Shown in pieces: positions 45,481-54,456 of a DNA stretch of 64,000 nucleotides. The DNA is taken from NCBI RefSeq assembly GCF_964065165.1, contig NZ_OZ061549.1, positions 1,736,001 to 1,800,000 of the forward strand, in the 5' to 3' direction. The first letter of the stretch is position 1. Each line of letters starts with the position of its first letter. The notes beneath the pieces are model-generated. The model made no database searches and was not told where the DNA came from. It saw only the letters and a list, made by a program, of their open reading frames with translations. The stretch is from Levilactobacillus yonginensis (GTDB lineage: Bacteria > Bacillota > Bacilli > Lactobacillales > Lactobacillaceae). Both the position numbers and the translations under genes were made by a program.

Positions 45481-46938
45481 GTGAACGTGAATTACATGCT
45501 CATCCTGGAAATCGTGGTGGTGATTAACTCGGCGCTGGCCCTTGTAACTGTCTTTCGGGAAAAACGTGATATTGCGGCGACGTGGGCCTGGATGCTGGTG
45601 TTGGTATTACTGCCAGTAGTTGGATTTATTGCCTACGCCTTCATTGGCCGAAAGTTACCGAAAGATCGCATGTTTCGTTTGCAGCGGCAGGTAGCCGTCC
45701 AACTTGAGGAACGGTTATCCCAGCAACGTGAAGAAATTGGCAATCAAGTCATGCCAGCAGATGAAATTAGCCATTCAGTTATCAATATGGTAAATATGTT
45801 TATGGAGACGGATCATGCGTTTCTGGCTCGCAAAAATCGAGTGCGGGTGATTACGGATGGTCACAACTTGTTCCATCTAATGATGGAAGACATTGAGCGC
45901 GCGCACTCAAGCATTCATATTGAATTTTACACCTTTTACAATGATCAGATTGGTAATGACATCTTGGACTTATTGGTAAAGAAGGCAAAGATGGGTGTAG
46001 AAGTGCGGGTCATTTATGATCCTTGGGGGTCCATGGGGACCTGGAAGCGATTCTTTAAACCGTTAATGGCAGCGGGTGGCCACGTGGAGCCATTCTTGGG
46101 CACTCGGTCGGCCGTTATTGACTTCCGATTAAATTTCCGTGACCATAGAAAAATTGTGACAATCGACGGACAGATTGGGTACGTCGGTGGGTTTAATATT
46201 GGTGATCAGTACCTTGGTCGCAAGGAAAAGTTTGGGTATTGGCGTGACACGCATCTGCGATTAGTTGGTTCGGGGGTCTTTTCCCTCCAAGCACGGTTCA
46301 TGCTAGATTGGAATGCGACGGATCGTGATCACCCGTTCAAGGATGATCGTATTGAACACAAGTATTTCCCATTGACGAAGGTCAAAGGGGAAACCAGCTT
46401 GCAAATTGTTTCTAGCGGTCCAGACTCAGACTTACAGCAAATCAAGATGGGGTACATGCGATTGATTCAAACAGCTGAGAAGCGTTTGTGGATTCAGACC
46501 CCCTATCTGATTCCGGATGATAGTGTCTTGGACTCGTTGCGGATTGCGGCAATGGCGGGAATTGATGTTCGAATTATGATTCCAGATAAGCCGGATCACG
46601 CATTCGTATATCGAGCAACACAGTATTATGCGCGGCAATTGGCCGATGATGGTGTGAAAATCTATTACTATCATAATGGGTTTATTCATGCTAAGACGAT
46701 GGTCGTTGATGGTCGGATTGCTTCCGTGGGTTCAGCCAATATGGATTACCGAAGCTTCAAACTTAATTTCGAAATCAATGCCTTTATTTATGATCCACAG
46801 GTAGCAATGCAGCTAGAGGAAATCTATGAAGCCGATATGCGTCATAGTGAGTTGATTACACCGGAAATGTTTGACGAACAGTCCCTGTACTTGAAGTTTA
46901 AGCAGACGGCGTCCCGGTTACTATCTCCGATTCTGTAG
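45481..46938 (+). CDS. cls: Cardiolipin synthase
   Basis: About 485 residues from the GTG at 45481, chosen because GAGGAGGGG lies six bases upstream; an ATG 11 codons earlier lies before that site. Two N-terminal membrane helices (PLDc_N domain) are followed by two phospholipase D-type HKD motifs: HRKIVTIDGQIGYVGG and HAKTMVVDGRIASVGSAN. It condenses two phosphatidylglycerols to cardiolipin in the membrane. Monocistronic, but no clear terminator is seen before the candidate RNA downstream. Confidence 0.97.
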   Translation: MNVNYMLILEIVVVINSALALVTVFREKRDIAATWAWMLVLVLLPVVGFIAYAFIGRKLPKDRMFRLQRQVAVQLEERLSQQREEIGNQVMPADEISHSVINMVNMFMETDHAFLARKNRVRVITDGHNLFHLMMEDIERAHSSIHIEFYTFYNDQIGNDILDLLVKKAKMGVEVRVIYDPWGSMGTWKRFFKPLMAAGGHVEPFLGTRSAVIDFRLNFRDHRKIVTIDGQIGYVGGFNIGDQYLGRKEKFGYWRDTHLRLVGSGVFSLQARFMLDWNATDRDHPFKDDRIEHKYFPLTKVKGETSLQIVSSGPDSDLQQIKMGYMRLIQTAEKRLWIQTPYLIPDDSVLDSLRIAAMAGIDVRIMIPDKPDHAFVYRATQYYARQLADDGVKIYYYHNGFIHAKTMVVDGRIASVGSANMDYRSFKLNFEINAFIYDPQVAMQLEEIYEADMRHSELITPEMFDEQSLYLKFKQTASRLLSPIL

Positions 46939-46990
46939 CGAAGATGTTGACCGCGTTGGGCAGGTAAACGTCTGATAAAGTGCTAAATAA

Positions 46991-47019
46991 TTGGGTCTGA
47001 TGGTATTCGGGTGTATGAT
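46991..47019 (+). promoter_or_regulatory. Promoter of the candidate small RNA
   Basis: TTGGGT and TATGAT are separated by 17 bases, pointing to a start near 47026 with no open reading frame following. Confidence 0.55.
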
Positions 47020-47025
47020 GGTGGC

Positions 47026-47152
47026 GCTGAGATGATTAGCTTGTCTTTAGCTGGATTGAGGCCGGTGTTTCACCGGTCAGCTAAGGCGCATCGTACATCA
47101 GCAGACTAGTATGTATGTGTGAGGAAGTCCGTGAGTAGTCACGGGCTTTTTT
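47026..47152 (+). ncRNA. Candidate small RNA with own promoter and terminator
   Basis: A predicted transcript of about 127 bases starts after the promoter at 46991-47019 and ends in the terminator CCGTGA-GTAG-TCACGG plus T6 (47129-47152). Inside, TTTAGCTG pairs with CAGCTAAG around a perfect CCGGTG-TTT-CACCGG hairpin, and GCGC ends can close the domain. It matches no RNA family I recognise and contains no plausible coding frame. The call is inferred from signals only. Confidence 0.5.
47127..47152 (+). terminator. Terminator of the candidate small RNA
   Basis: CCGTGA-GTAG-TCACGG followed by GC and T6. Confidence 0.8.
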
Positions 47153-47411
47153 CGTGGCTTGCTAACAATACCTGAGGATGCACCCGATAGCAATGAAAAG
47201 TTAAGACAACCAAGTTACAGGGTAATTGACGGACCGACTATTTATCTTAATGGTTGGGTACGAAGAGCGGAGGTAATGACAGACATTAGCCAGTTTTTTC
47301 GGTATAGTTGAACAACTGCTAGTGTTTTGACGTTAACTTGATAGTAGTACCTTAGCGTAAGGGACAGAATGTGTGGCTGGTCGTGAGGTGTTTAGAAAGT
47401 GCAGCGACAAG

Positions 47412-47427
47412 AGTTTCACGTGAAACA
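47412..47427. promoter_or_regulatory. parS-like ParB-binding site
   Basis: AGTTTCACGTGAAACA matches the parS consensus at all positions except the first. Confidence 0.7.
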
Positions 47428-47545
47428 TTAAAATCGGGTATCTTATGTCTGGAAAGATTGACACGGAGTGGTTTGATTTGTAGATTTAATGTAAGTCGGT
47501 TTAAAAAAGACCGAGAACTTGAGAAATTAATTGGAGGCTATCGTC

Positions 47546-50500
47546 ATGAAAATCGCACACCACCGTTGGCCATTGTGGACTTTGTATAGCCTGGCCTTTA
47601 TGGTGATCGCGGCATTTAGTTTTGGGGTGTTTGGCTTAGCCAACCGAACATTGATTTGGAATATGGACGGGATTACCCAACATTATCCTGTCATTTTGGA
47701 ATTACACCAGTTGTTAGTGAAATCTGGATTTGCCGGATTGGCAGGCTGGTCGTGGACGATGGGGCTGGGAGCAGATAAGCTCACAACGCTGGCTTATTAC
47801 GTTCTTGGGGATCCTTTTGCTTATGGCTTGGCACTGTTGCCAACGCGATGGTTAGAGACCGGTTACGGTATATTTATCATCCTACGACTCTATGCGACGG
47901 GGTTAGCCTTTCTAGCATTTGCCCGTCGATATAATTTTCGCCCAGGAAGTCGCTTGATGGGAGCTATCACCTATGCTTTTACTGGGTATTCTCTAATGGT
48001 TGGCGTTCACCACCCATTCTTCTTATTGCCCATGATTTGGTTGCCACTGTTGTTTGTCGGTATTGACCGAATCCTACGAGGCAAGGGATGGGGATTCCTA
48101 GGGTTAATAACGGGTGTGACCATCCTTAGTAACTTTTATTTTGCCTACATATTAGGGCTAGGTAGCTTAATCTATGCAGTTATTCGTTTCTTCAGTCTGC
48201 AAGGACAAGGGGCGTTGGTAGTTAAGTGGCGGCCAGTGATTGGCCGTTTCATGGCTGCAGCTGTCACTGGTGTTTTCGTTTCGGGTATCCTACTGTTACC
48301 ATCGCTACTGATGATGCTGAAATCAACTCGGACCGTGTCTATTTTTGCAAATGGACTATGGTTATATCCAAATGGTTATTATTTACAGTTGGGAAATGCA
48401 ATTCTAACCACTGGGAATACGCTGAGTTACTGGGCGGTATTGGGAATCAGCGGACTGACCTTTTTGGGCAGTGTGTATGTTCTAGTCCATTGGCGTGAGC
48501 ATCGTTGGTTAGCAGGCACATTAGTGGCAATCGTGGTAGGCTTGGGGATCCCCGCGGTAGCGGCGTTCTTTAATGTGCTATCGACACCTTCTAATCGGTG
48601 GATTTTGTTAGCTGCCATTCCTTTTGGATTAGCGACGATGACGCTATGGGAACATTTGACGACGTTAACGCGGACAGACCAATATTGGTTAGCCGGTAGT
48701 GCAATGGCACTCTTGGCGATAATTTACCTTTGCAATGGCCTGACATTTAGCAATGCTAAGCGGGATTTGATTACTTATTGTTTACTACTGGCCTTGGTTG
48801 CTGTGATCTGGGGTGGTGCCCAGCTGACGGCGCGATGGCTAGTCAGTTTGGTTTGTATTTTGGTTGGACTGAACTTGGTAAATAACGCTTGGGGATACTA
48901 TGATCCTAATGCCGGTGTTCAGGCAACCCAACAGTTACGACGGCACGATGCCACGCGGTATATTTTGGATTACTTTGATGGTGCTGATCACAGCATCAAA
49001 AAATCAGCGGACTTTTCACGGGTGAACGCTACGCGGAATTTCAACCTTTTCCGCACAGTCGGAAACAATATGACGATGAGTCACGGCTTGCAGGGGACAA
49101 TGTCCTATTTTTCTGTTCAGAATGGGTACGTTGGGCAATTCAGTCGTGACTTACAAAATTCAGAGTATGCCATGAATGCACCAATAGGGCAGGCGGATAG
49201 TCGAACGTCACTGAACCAACTGTTGGGGGTTAAGCATTTATTTGCTCGAGAAGATCAGGTGGCCAACCATGTAGCCTTACCGTATGGCTATCACGCTCAG
49301 AAGAAGGTGTATCCAGAGAAATCGGTGTACGCACTCTCTAACGGTGTTGGAACGCAGATTTTAACGACCAGTCTTAACTTTCCTTTAGTGTATACGCAGC
49401 CGCAGGCGTTGTCAGCGAATGCTTGGCGTAAGCTTGATGGAGTTGATCGAGAACGTAGTTTGACGCAAGGTGCAGTGACGAATGACGCCTTTAAGGGCGT
49501 TGCTAAAGCGGCGTATACGTCACCTAAACGGACATTAGCTTATACGGTTACGCCGAATGCAATTCCGGTCATCGACAGTACTAATAAGGTGATTCAGTAT
49601 CGTTTAAAGCAAGGAATTGCAGGTCAGAAGACCGGCTTAAACGATAAGCAATTGGATAATTATGGATCATCAATTAAGACACCAGAGCTGAAGGTCGATG
49701 AGAACGGTCTGTTAAATAAGCAAGAGGTTAAGACTTATGGTCCCATGGTTGATTTGAATCACCGGCAGACAGCTTTAAACAGGGTGCTGATGCAGAATCA
49801 ACGGGTTCTTGAGACAACTGCTCAGGCTAATCAAAATGGTCTTCATCAGATGACGAGTGACGCTCAAGGGCAACCAATTAGTTATACGTTAACGCTAAAG
49901 CGGCCAAAACGGGCACAGGAAGCGGAGCTCTATCTAGCATTAGACGGTATTACGTCACAAAAATTGACCACTAAGCGACAATTGCAAGATCAGGATAATA
50001 CCAGTATTTTGGGGGCAACGCCACGTTCTGGTCTAACTAAGTTAAATGCCTGGCGGGATGCGGTTAGCGCACCAGATTTAGGGGATTATTGGGTCACGGT
50101 TCGAACACGTAATCAATCAAAAATGTTTTCTCAGTTTGGGGTGGATAATCTTTCAGATTACGAACCAAAACATCAGGTGTTACTGAACCTAGGATATTCT
50201 AAGCAGCGACGGGAAACGATTACCGTAACTTTCAATGCGACGCGGCAGATTAACTTTAAGTCAGCTAAATTGCTCGCAATGCCGTTTGGTAAGAGCTACG
50301 ATCAGCAAGTTCATGCTGCTCAGCAACGCGGGTTAAAGCACGCCAAGGTGACAGATAACCGGGTTGCTGGGGAAGTTAGTCCACAACGAACGAGTGTGCT
50401 AACAACGTCAATTCCGTACTCAGATGGTTGGCATCTGACGGTTGATGGTCGGCAAGTAAAAACGCAGGTTGTCAATGATGGCTTTGTGGGTGCTCGCTTA

Positions 50501-50641
50501 TCGGCAGGAACGCATCAGATTCGGCTGACGTATCGAACTCCAGGATTGTTAGTGGGGGTGTTAGTTACGTTGCTGGGATTACTGACTTTAACAGTTGAGA
50601 GTAGTAGGCAATGGTTCCGTGAGCGCAAAGCGTCTCAATGA
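47546..50641 (+). CDS. YfhO-family membrane protein (putative glycosyltransferase)
   Basis: About 1031 residues from the ATG at 47546 (TTGGAGG upstream). The N-terminal half has roughly a dozen membrane helices, with the family-typical WNMDGITQHYPVI (an Asp motif in the first outer loop, as in GT-C glycosyltransferases) and a later FYFAYILGLGSLI. The C-terminal part is a large extracellular beta-rich region ending in one last helix (LLVGVLVTLLGLLTLTV) and a basic tail. YfhO proteins are linked to glycosylation of lipoteichoic or wall teichoic acid in Firmicutes; the specific role here is inference. Monocistronic. Confidence 0.93.
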   Translation: MKIAHHRWPLWTLYSLAFMVIAAFSFGVFGLANRTLIWNMDGITQHYPVILELHQLLVKSGFAGLAGWSWTMGLGADKLTTLAYYVLGDPFAYGLALLPTRWLETGYGIFIILRLYATGLAFLAFARRYNFRPGSRLMGAITYAFTGYSLMVGVHHPFFLLPMIWLPLLFVGIDRILRGKGWGFLGLITGVTILSNFYFAYILGLGSLIYAVIRFFSLQGQGALVVKWRPVIGRFMAAAVTGVFVSGILLLPSLLMMLKSTRTVSIFANGLWLYPNGYYLQLGNAILTTGNTLSYWAVLGISGLTFLGSVYVLVHWREHRWLAGTLVAIVVGLGIPAVAAFFNVLSTPSNRWILLAAIPFGLATMTLWEHLTTLTRTDQYWLAGSAMALLAIIYLCNGLTFSNAKRDLITYCLLLALVAVIWGGAQLTARWLVSLVCILVGLNLVNNAWGYYDPNAGVQATQQLRRHDATRYILDYFDGADHSIKKSADFSRVNATRNFNLFRTVGNNMTMSHGLQGTMSYFSVQNGYVGQFSRDLQNSEYAMNAPIGQADSRTSLNQLLGVKHLFAREDQVANHVALPYGYHAQKKVYPEKSVYALSNGVGTQILTTSLNFPLVYTQPQALSANAWRKLDGVDRERSLTQGAVTNDAFKGVAKAAYTSPKRTLAYTVTPNAIPVIDSTNKVIQYRLKQGIAGQKTGLNDKQLDNYGSSIKTPELKVDENGLLNKQEVKTYGPMVDLNHRQTALNRVLMQNQRVLETTAQANQNGLHQMTSDAQGQPISYTLTLKRPKRAQEAELYLALDGITSQKLTTKRQLQDQDNTSILGATPRSGLTKLNAWRDAVSAPDLGDYWVTVRTRNQSKMFSQFGVDNLSDYEPKHQVLLNLGYSKQRRETITVTFNATRQINFKSAKLLAMPFGKSYDQQVHAAQQRGLKHAKVTDNRVAGEVSPQRTSVLTTSIPYSDGWHLTVDGRQVKTQVVNDGFVGARLSAGTHQIRLTYRTPGLLVGVLVTLLGLLTLTVESSRQWFRERKASQ

Positions 50642-50655
50642 TGGTTAGGAAGGGT

Positions 50656-50683
50656 GCTTCTCGAGTTTGAGAAGCGCTTTTTT
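50656..50683 (+). terminator. Terminator after the YfhO-like gene
   Basis: GCTTCTCGAGTTTGAGAAGC hairpin followed by T7. Confidence 0.87.
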
Positions 50684-50736
50684 GTGTAAAATTTGCTACA
50701 CTCAATTTGTCGGAAATAGATAAAGGAGCGATGGTG

Positions 50737-51651
50737 ATGGTAAGGTGGCTCAAGTGGCCAGTCTTTGTTGAATTAACAGAAATCTATACGGCACCGTTAA
50801 ACGTGATGTGGTTCGTATTAGGAGCAGCAATTGCGCAGTACAATGTTGGTGTCGTGAACTGGACAAACGTTGGCTTGTGCCTATTAGTGGTCTTTATTTT
50901 CGATTTGGCGGTCAACGTGGCAGACAATTATTATGACTATCAACACGCACACGATAGGGAAGGGTACGCGCAACAAACGAATCCAGTTGGTCGTTTGGAT
51001 TTGCCAAAACGTGGTGTCGCTCAACTTGCTTGGGGGTTATATTTACTGGCTGCGATTCCTGGCCTAATTTTGGTCTTGAGAACTGGCTGGCCGGTTGCGG
51101 TATTTGGCGCAATTGGATACGCTATTGGTATTTTTTACACGGCTGGACCGCACCCAATTAATGCAACACCATTTTCTGCGGCAGTTGTGGCCTTGGCTAT
51201 TGCCTTTTTAATCCAGTTAACGTGTGTCTACGTGTCCATCTATGGTCAGCGACCCTTATCCTGGACCATTGTTGGTGTGACATTTCTGCTGTGTCTGCCA
51301 CTTACACTAATCTTCTTCACGCTGCAATTAGCCAATGATACAGCTGACCGTGCTGAGGACATTGCCAATCGACGGTATACGTTGGCTTACTACACTGGAA
51401 AAAAAGGGGCCATCCGGTTGATCAAGGTGTTTTTAGCGGTGGGCAGTTTGTGGCCACTACTAAACGTCATCTTGGGATTGGCCCCAGCAATTACAGGTTG
51501 GGCAGCCATTTTACTTCCAGTGATGTGGCGCGGCATGGCACCATTCTTTCAGCTCCAAGACAAACAACGGACGTTCATGACAACGGTGAAAAGCGCTTCA
51601 TTATTCTTCCTAGCCTATCCGGTATTATTTGCAATCGGAACCTGGCTTTAG
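50737..51651 (+). CDS. menA: UbiA-family prenyltransferase, MenA-like (1,4-dihydroxy-2-naphthoate polyprenyltransferase)
   Basis: About 304 residues from the ATG at 50737, chosen because AAAGGAG lies eight bases upstream; in-frame ATG and GTG codons lie six and three bases before it. Eight to nine membrane helices, with the two Asp-rich UbiA motifs NVADNYYDYQHAHDREG and ANDTADRAEDIANRRY that bind the prenyl diphosphate through Mg2+. MenA attaches the isoprenoid tail in menaquinone synthesis. No other men genes are in the window. It may use imported precursor or be a remnant or alternative prenyltransferase. Family call firm, substrate moderate. Confidence 0.85.
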   Translation: MVRWLKWPVFVELTEIYTAPLNVMWFVLGAAIAQYNVGVVNWTNVGLCLLVVFIFDLAVNVADNYYDYQHAHDREGYAQQTNPVGRLDLPKRGVAQLAWGLYLLAAIPGLILVLRTGWPVAVFGAIGYAIGIFYTAGPHPINATPFSAAVVALAIAFLIQLTCVYVSIYGQRPLSWTIVGVTFLLCLPLTLIFFTLQLANDTADRAEDIANRRYTLAYYTGKKGAIRLIKVFLAVGSLWPLLNVILGLAPAITGWAAILLPVMWRGMAPFFQLQDKQRTFMTTVKSASLFFLAYPVLFAIGTWL

Positions 51652-51762
51652 GAGGAGTGTCTGATTATGGGGCACCATCGTTTAACCCGGGTTATAGTTA
51701 GTCGCTAATGTAGTCTTAAAAAGTGAGCGATGCTATCAGCAGTCGTGCTGATACCGGATAAG

Positions 51763-51796
51763 AAAAGCGTCGCCAGAATTAACTGGCGACGCTTTT
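51763..51796. terminator. Bidirectional terminator between the MenA-like and purine permease genes
   Basis: AAAAGCGTCGCCAG pairs with CTGGCGACGCTTTT. A smaller TATCAGC/GCTGATA hairpin lies just upstream at 51734-51753. Confidence 0.9.
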
Positions 51797-51809
51797 AGAC
51801 GTTCATTGG

Positions 51810-53120
51810 TTATCCGGCATTCAAAATCCACAGGAAGAGGACAAAGACAACGGCTAGACCATACATCATTGGTCCAACATCCTTGCCCCGTTTAGCAGCT
51901 AGCATAGTTAAAGGATATGTGATGAATCCCAAGGCAATTCCGTCTGAAATGCTGTAGGTCAGGGGCATGCCCAAGACAATCAGGAAAGCAGGCGCAGCGA
52001 CTTCGAATTTTTCCCAATGGATGTTCTTCAGAGATTGAGCCATGAGTACGCCAACGATAATCAGAGCGGGGGCCGTAACTTGGTTCGTTACAACGGCCAG
52101 TAGCGGGGAGAAAAAGGCACCAAAGATGAAGAGGATACCCGTAACGATAGCAGTGAAACCAGTTCGGCCACCAACGGCGATACCCGCTGAGGATTCAACG
52201 AAGGCACCCATTGGAGAGGTTCCTAACAGTGAACCGACAACCATTGTGCTGGAGTCAGCCATCAAGGCTTTACCAATACGAGGAAGCTTATTGTTCTTAA
52301 CCAGACCGGCTTGTTCAGCCAAACCAACCAACGTCCCGGTGGTATCGAAGAAGGTAACGAGCAGGAACGTTAAAACAACAACGACTAGTTGCAGGGAATT
52401 AATGCTACCCACGTGGGTTAATCCAACCATGAAAGTTGAACTGATACTAGGAATTGCGGAAACGATGTGGTGGGGCATAGGAATCAATCCAGTTGCAAGG
52501 CCTAAGACAGAGTTAGCGACCATCCCAATAAAGATAGCACCGGGCACCCGGGCACTCATGAGAATCATGGTGACAATCAAGCCAAAAATAGTCAACCAGG
52601 TACTCCCAACTTGCAAAGAACCAAGTGTGACAACCGTTGATTTATCAGCGACAATCAATCCACCCTGACTTAAACCGATAAAGGCGATAAACAACCCAAT
52701 CCCGGCACTAATTGCCATCTTTAAATCACGAGGAATTGCATCAACCACCATTTCGCGAATCTTAAATGCGGTCAAAATCATGAAGAGAATTGAAGCCACA
52801 AAGACACCAGCCAGTGCGGTTTCCCAAGGAACCTTCATACCAATGACCACTGAGTAGGCGAAGAAAGCGTTGATTCCTAAACTAGCGGAGATGGCGATGG
52901 GGTAGTTAGCCAGTAAGCCCATCAGGAAACAGCCTAACGCTGAGGCGAAGGCTGTTGCTGTGAAGACGGCCCCTTGACTGATACCAGAAGCTCCTAGCAC
53001 CTGGGGATTTACAAACAAAATATAGGCCATGGATACGAAAGTTGTGAGACCGGCTAACATTTCAGTCCGGAAACTGGTTCCTAATTCATCAAAATGGAAA
53101 AAGTTCGCAATGCGTTGCAT
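51810..53120 (-). CDS. pbuG: NCS2-family purine permease (PbuG/AzgA type)
   Basis: 436 residues with about 13-14 membrane helices. It has the AzgA-type hypoxanthine/guanine permease opening (FFHFDELGTSFRTEMLAGLTTFV split by a short loop) and motifs ISASLGINAFFAYS, FDTTGTLVGLAEQAG and ESSAGIAVGGRTG. It imports purine bases with protons. AAGGAG precedes the ATG. Upstream PurBoxes suggest PurR control and the window shows no purine riboswitch. Xanthine or guanine preference cannot be read. Confidence 0.93.
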   Translation of the reverse strand: MQRIANFFHFDELGTSFRTEMLAGLTTFVSMAYILFVNPQVLGASGISQGAVFTATAFASALGCFLMGLLANYPIAISASLGINAFFAYSVVIGMKVPWETALAGVFVASILFMILTAFKIREMVVDAIPRDLKMAISAGIGLFIAFIGLSQGGLIVADKSTVVTLGSLQVGSTWLTIFGLIVTMILMSARVPGAIFIGMVANSVLGLATGLIPMPHHIVSAIPSISSTFMVGLTHVGSINSLQLVVVVLTFLLVTFFDTTGTLVGLAEQAGLVKNNKLPRIGKALMADSSTMVVGSLLGTSPMGAFVESSAGIAVGGRTGFTAIVTGILFIFGAFFSPLLAVVTNQVTAPALIIVGVLMAQSLKNIHWEKFEVAAPAFLIVLGMPLTYSISDGIALGFITYPLTMLAAKRGKDVGPMMYGLAVVFVLFLWILNAG

Positions 53121-53152
53121 AAATGATGCTCCTTAAATTAAATTATTTATGA

Positions 53153-53185
53153 AAACCCGAACATTTAAATGGAATGTTCGGATAT
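53153..53185 (-). promoter_or_regulatory. Inverted PurBox pair upstream of the purine permease
   Basis: On the minus strand ATATCCGAACATT (53173-53185) fits the lactic acid bacterial PurBox AWWWCCGAACWWT perfectly. On the plus strand AAACCCGAACATT (53153-53165) fits with one mismatch. The two face each other about 30-65 bases upstream of the start codon, a likely PurR site. Confidence 0.7.
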
Positions 53186-53266
53186 AATTGCTAAATCACT
53201 ACTTAAAGAGCATATCATTTTTATCAATAGAATACAATCACGAATTACAACTAAATTTATAAAACA

Positions 53267-53279
53267 ATCGTTCGGATAA
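53267..53279 (-). promoter_or_regulatory. Third, weaker PurBox
   Basis: TTATCCGAACGAT on the minus strand has two mismatches to the PurBox, about 150 bases upstream of the permease. Confidence 0.4.
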
Positions 53280-53283
53280 AGAT

Positions 53284-53314
53284 AAAAGAGCCAGAGCGCT
53301 TGCTCTGACTCTTA
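53284..53314 (-). terminator. Terminator of the second aldo/keto reductase gene
   Basis: AAGAGTCAGAGC pairs with GCTCTGGCTCTT, followed by T4 on the minus strand. Confidence 0.82.
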
Positions 53315-53325
53315 GGAATGTTCAA

Positions 53326-54309
53326 TTAATCCGGGTCAGCTAGTGATTTGCCACTTGTGACAGTTCGGAAACCAGCGAAAGCTTCGTCAATCGTCTGATA
53401 TTCGGTAGTGCTCAGTGTCACATCTAAAGCGCCAGCGTTGGCTTCAACTTGAGCGGCTCTTTTAGCGCCAGGGATGACAACGCCAATTAGTGGGTTTTGC
53501 ATGTACCAGGCTAGGACGGTCTGAGCTACCGTTGCTTGATGCGTTTTTGCAATTGGTCGAATCTTTTCAATAGCTGCTAAGGCCTGACTGTAGCGGGGGT
53601 CTTTGAAGTCGCTGATTTGGCTACGAATATCGTCGGCAGGAAAGCTAACATCATGATTATATTTACCTGTCAGCAGTCCAGAAGCGAGCGGAAAGTAGGG
53701 GACGAAGCTGATTTGATGATTCTTTAGGTAAGGTAGTAGGTCGGCTTCATGGTCTCGATGTAGGAGACTAAATTCATCTTCAACCACGTCTAGGTAGCCA
53801 TCAGCATTGGCCTCCTTAACTTGGTCTAGGCTGAAGTTAGAGACCCCAATTGCCCGGATTTTCCCTTGCTCACGTAAGCGTTGCAGAGCACCAACGGCTT
53901 CTGCCTTAGGGGTTTGCTTATCAGGGAAATGAATGTAATAGATATCAAGATAATCGGTGTTGAGCCGTTTTAGACTGGCTTCGACTTGGTCAGTTAAAAA
54001 CTGAGGATCATTGTTGATGACCTGCTCGCCGGATGAAAAATCTTGAGCACCTTTGGTTGCTAATGTAAAACTGTGGCGGTCGAAGGTGTGCATTGCTTGG
54101 CCGACCAACTCTTCCGAATGGCCTAAGCCATAAACGAAGGCCGTATCCAAGAGCCTAATGCCCTGATTTAAGCCGGCCTGGACTAGGTTGATACCATCCT
54201 CATCTTTGAGATCAGGAAAGAGGTTATAACCACCGACTGCATTGGTACCAAGTCCCAAGGGCGTGGTTTGAACGTCAGTCTTACCAATAGTTACCATATC
54301 ATGTGTCAT
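53326..54309 (-). CDS. Aldo/keto reductase
   Basis: 327 residues of the AKR fold: GKTDVQTTPLGLGTNAVGG, catalytic Asp and Tyr in LLDTAFVYGLGHSEE, Lys in LATKGAQ, His in YYIHFPD, and the NADPH-binding PGAKRAAQVEANAGAL near the end. It is only distantly similar to the reductase at 35121. It reduces an unknown carbonyl compound. GGAGGT lies just before the ATG. Monocistronic and convergent with nothing; the purine permease follows downstream after its own terminator. Confidence 0.94.
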   Translation of the reverse strand: MTHDMVTIGKTDVQTTPLGLGTNAVGGYNLFPDLKDEDGINLVQAGLNQGIRLLDTAFVYGLGHSEELVGQAMHTFDRHSFTLATKGAQDFSSGEQVINNDPQFLTDQVEASLKRLNTDYLDIYYIHFPDKQTPKAEAVGALQRLREQGKIRAIGVSNFSLDQVKEANADGYLDVVEDEFSLLHRDHEADLLPYLKNHQISFVPYFPLASGLLTGKYNHDVSFPADDIRSQISDFKDPRYSQALAAIEKIRPIAKTHQATVAQTVLAWYMQNPLIGVVIPGAKRAAQVEANAGALDVTLSTTEYQTIDEAFAGFRTVTSGKSLADPD

Positions 54310-54456
54310 AGTTTACCTCCTAATAGTGATGAAACCGGATTCAATACACACTCATTATACCCAAATTGATTGGATTTCAAAATCACTTTATCCAGAAGTT
54401 CCTCAGTTGAGATGCTTTCTGGTACACTAGAAGGCAAGGGAAAAGGAGCGGATGAT

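Larger units (their letters stand above)
46939..47545. other. Intergenic region between cls and the YfhO-like gene
   Basis: These 607 bases contain a promoter and candidate small RNA (46991-47152), a parS-like site (47412-47427) and the promoter region of the following gene. No protein-coding frame is convincing. Confidence 0.6.

Noticed and set aside
52042..52668. 208-codon plus-strand frame opposite the purine permease gene
   Set aside because: Its Thr/Val/Pro-rich text is the mirror of a membrane protein gene; no ribosome-binding site.
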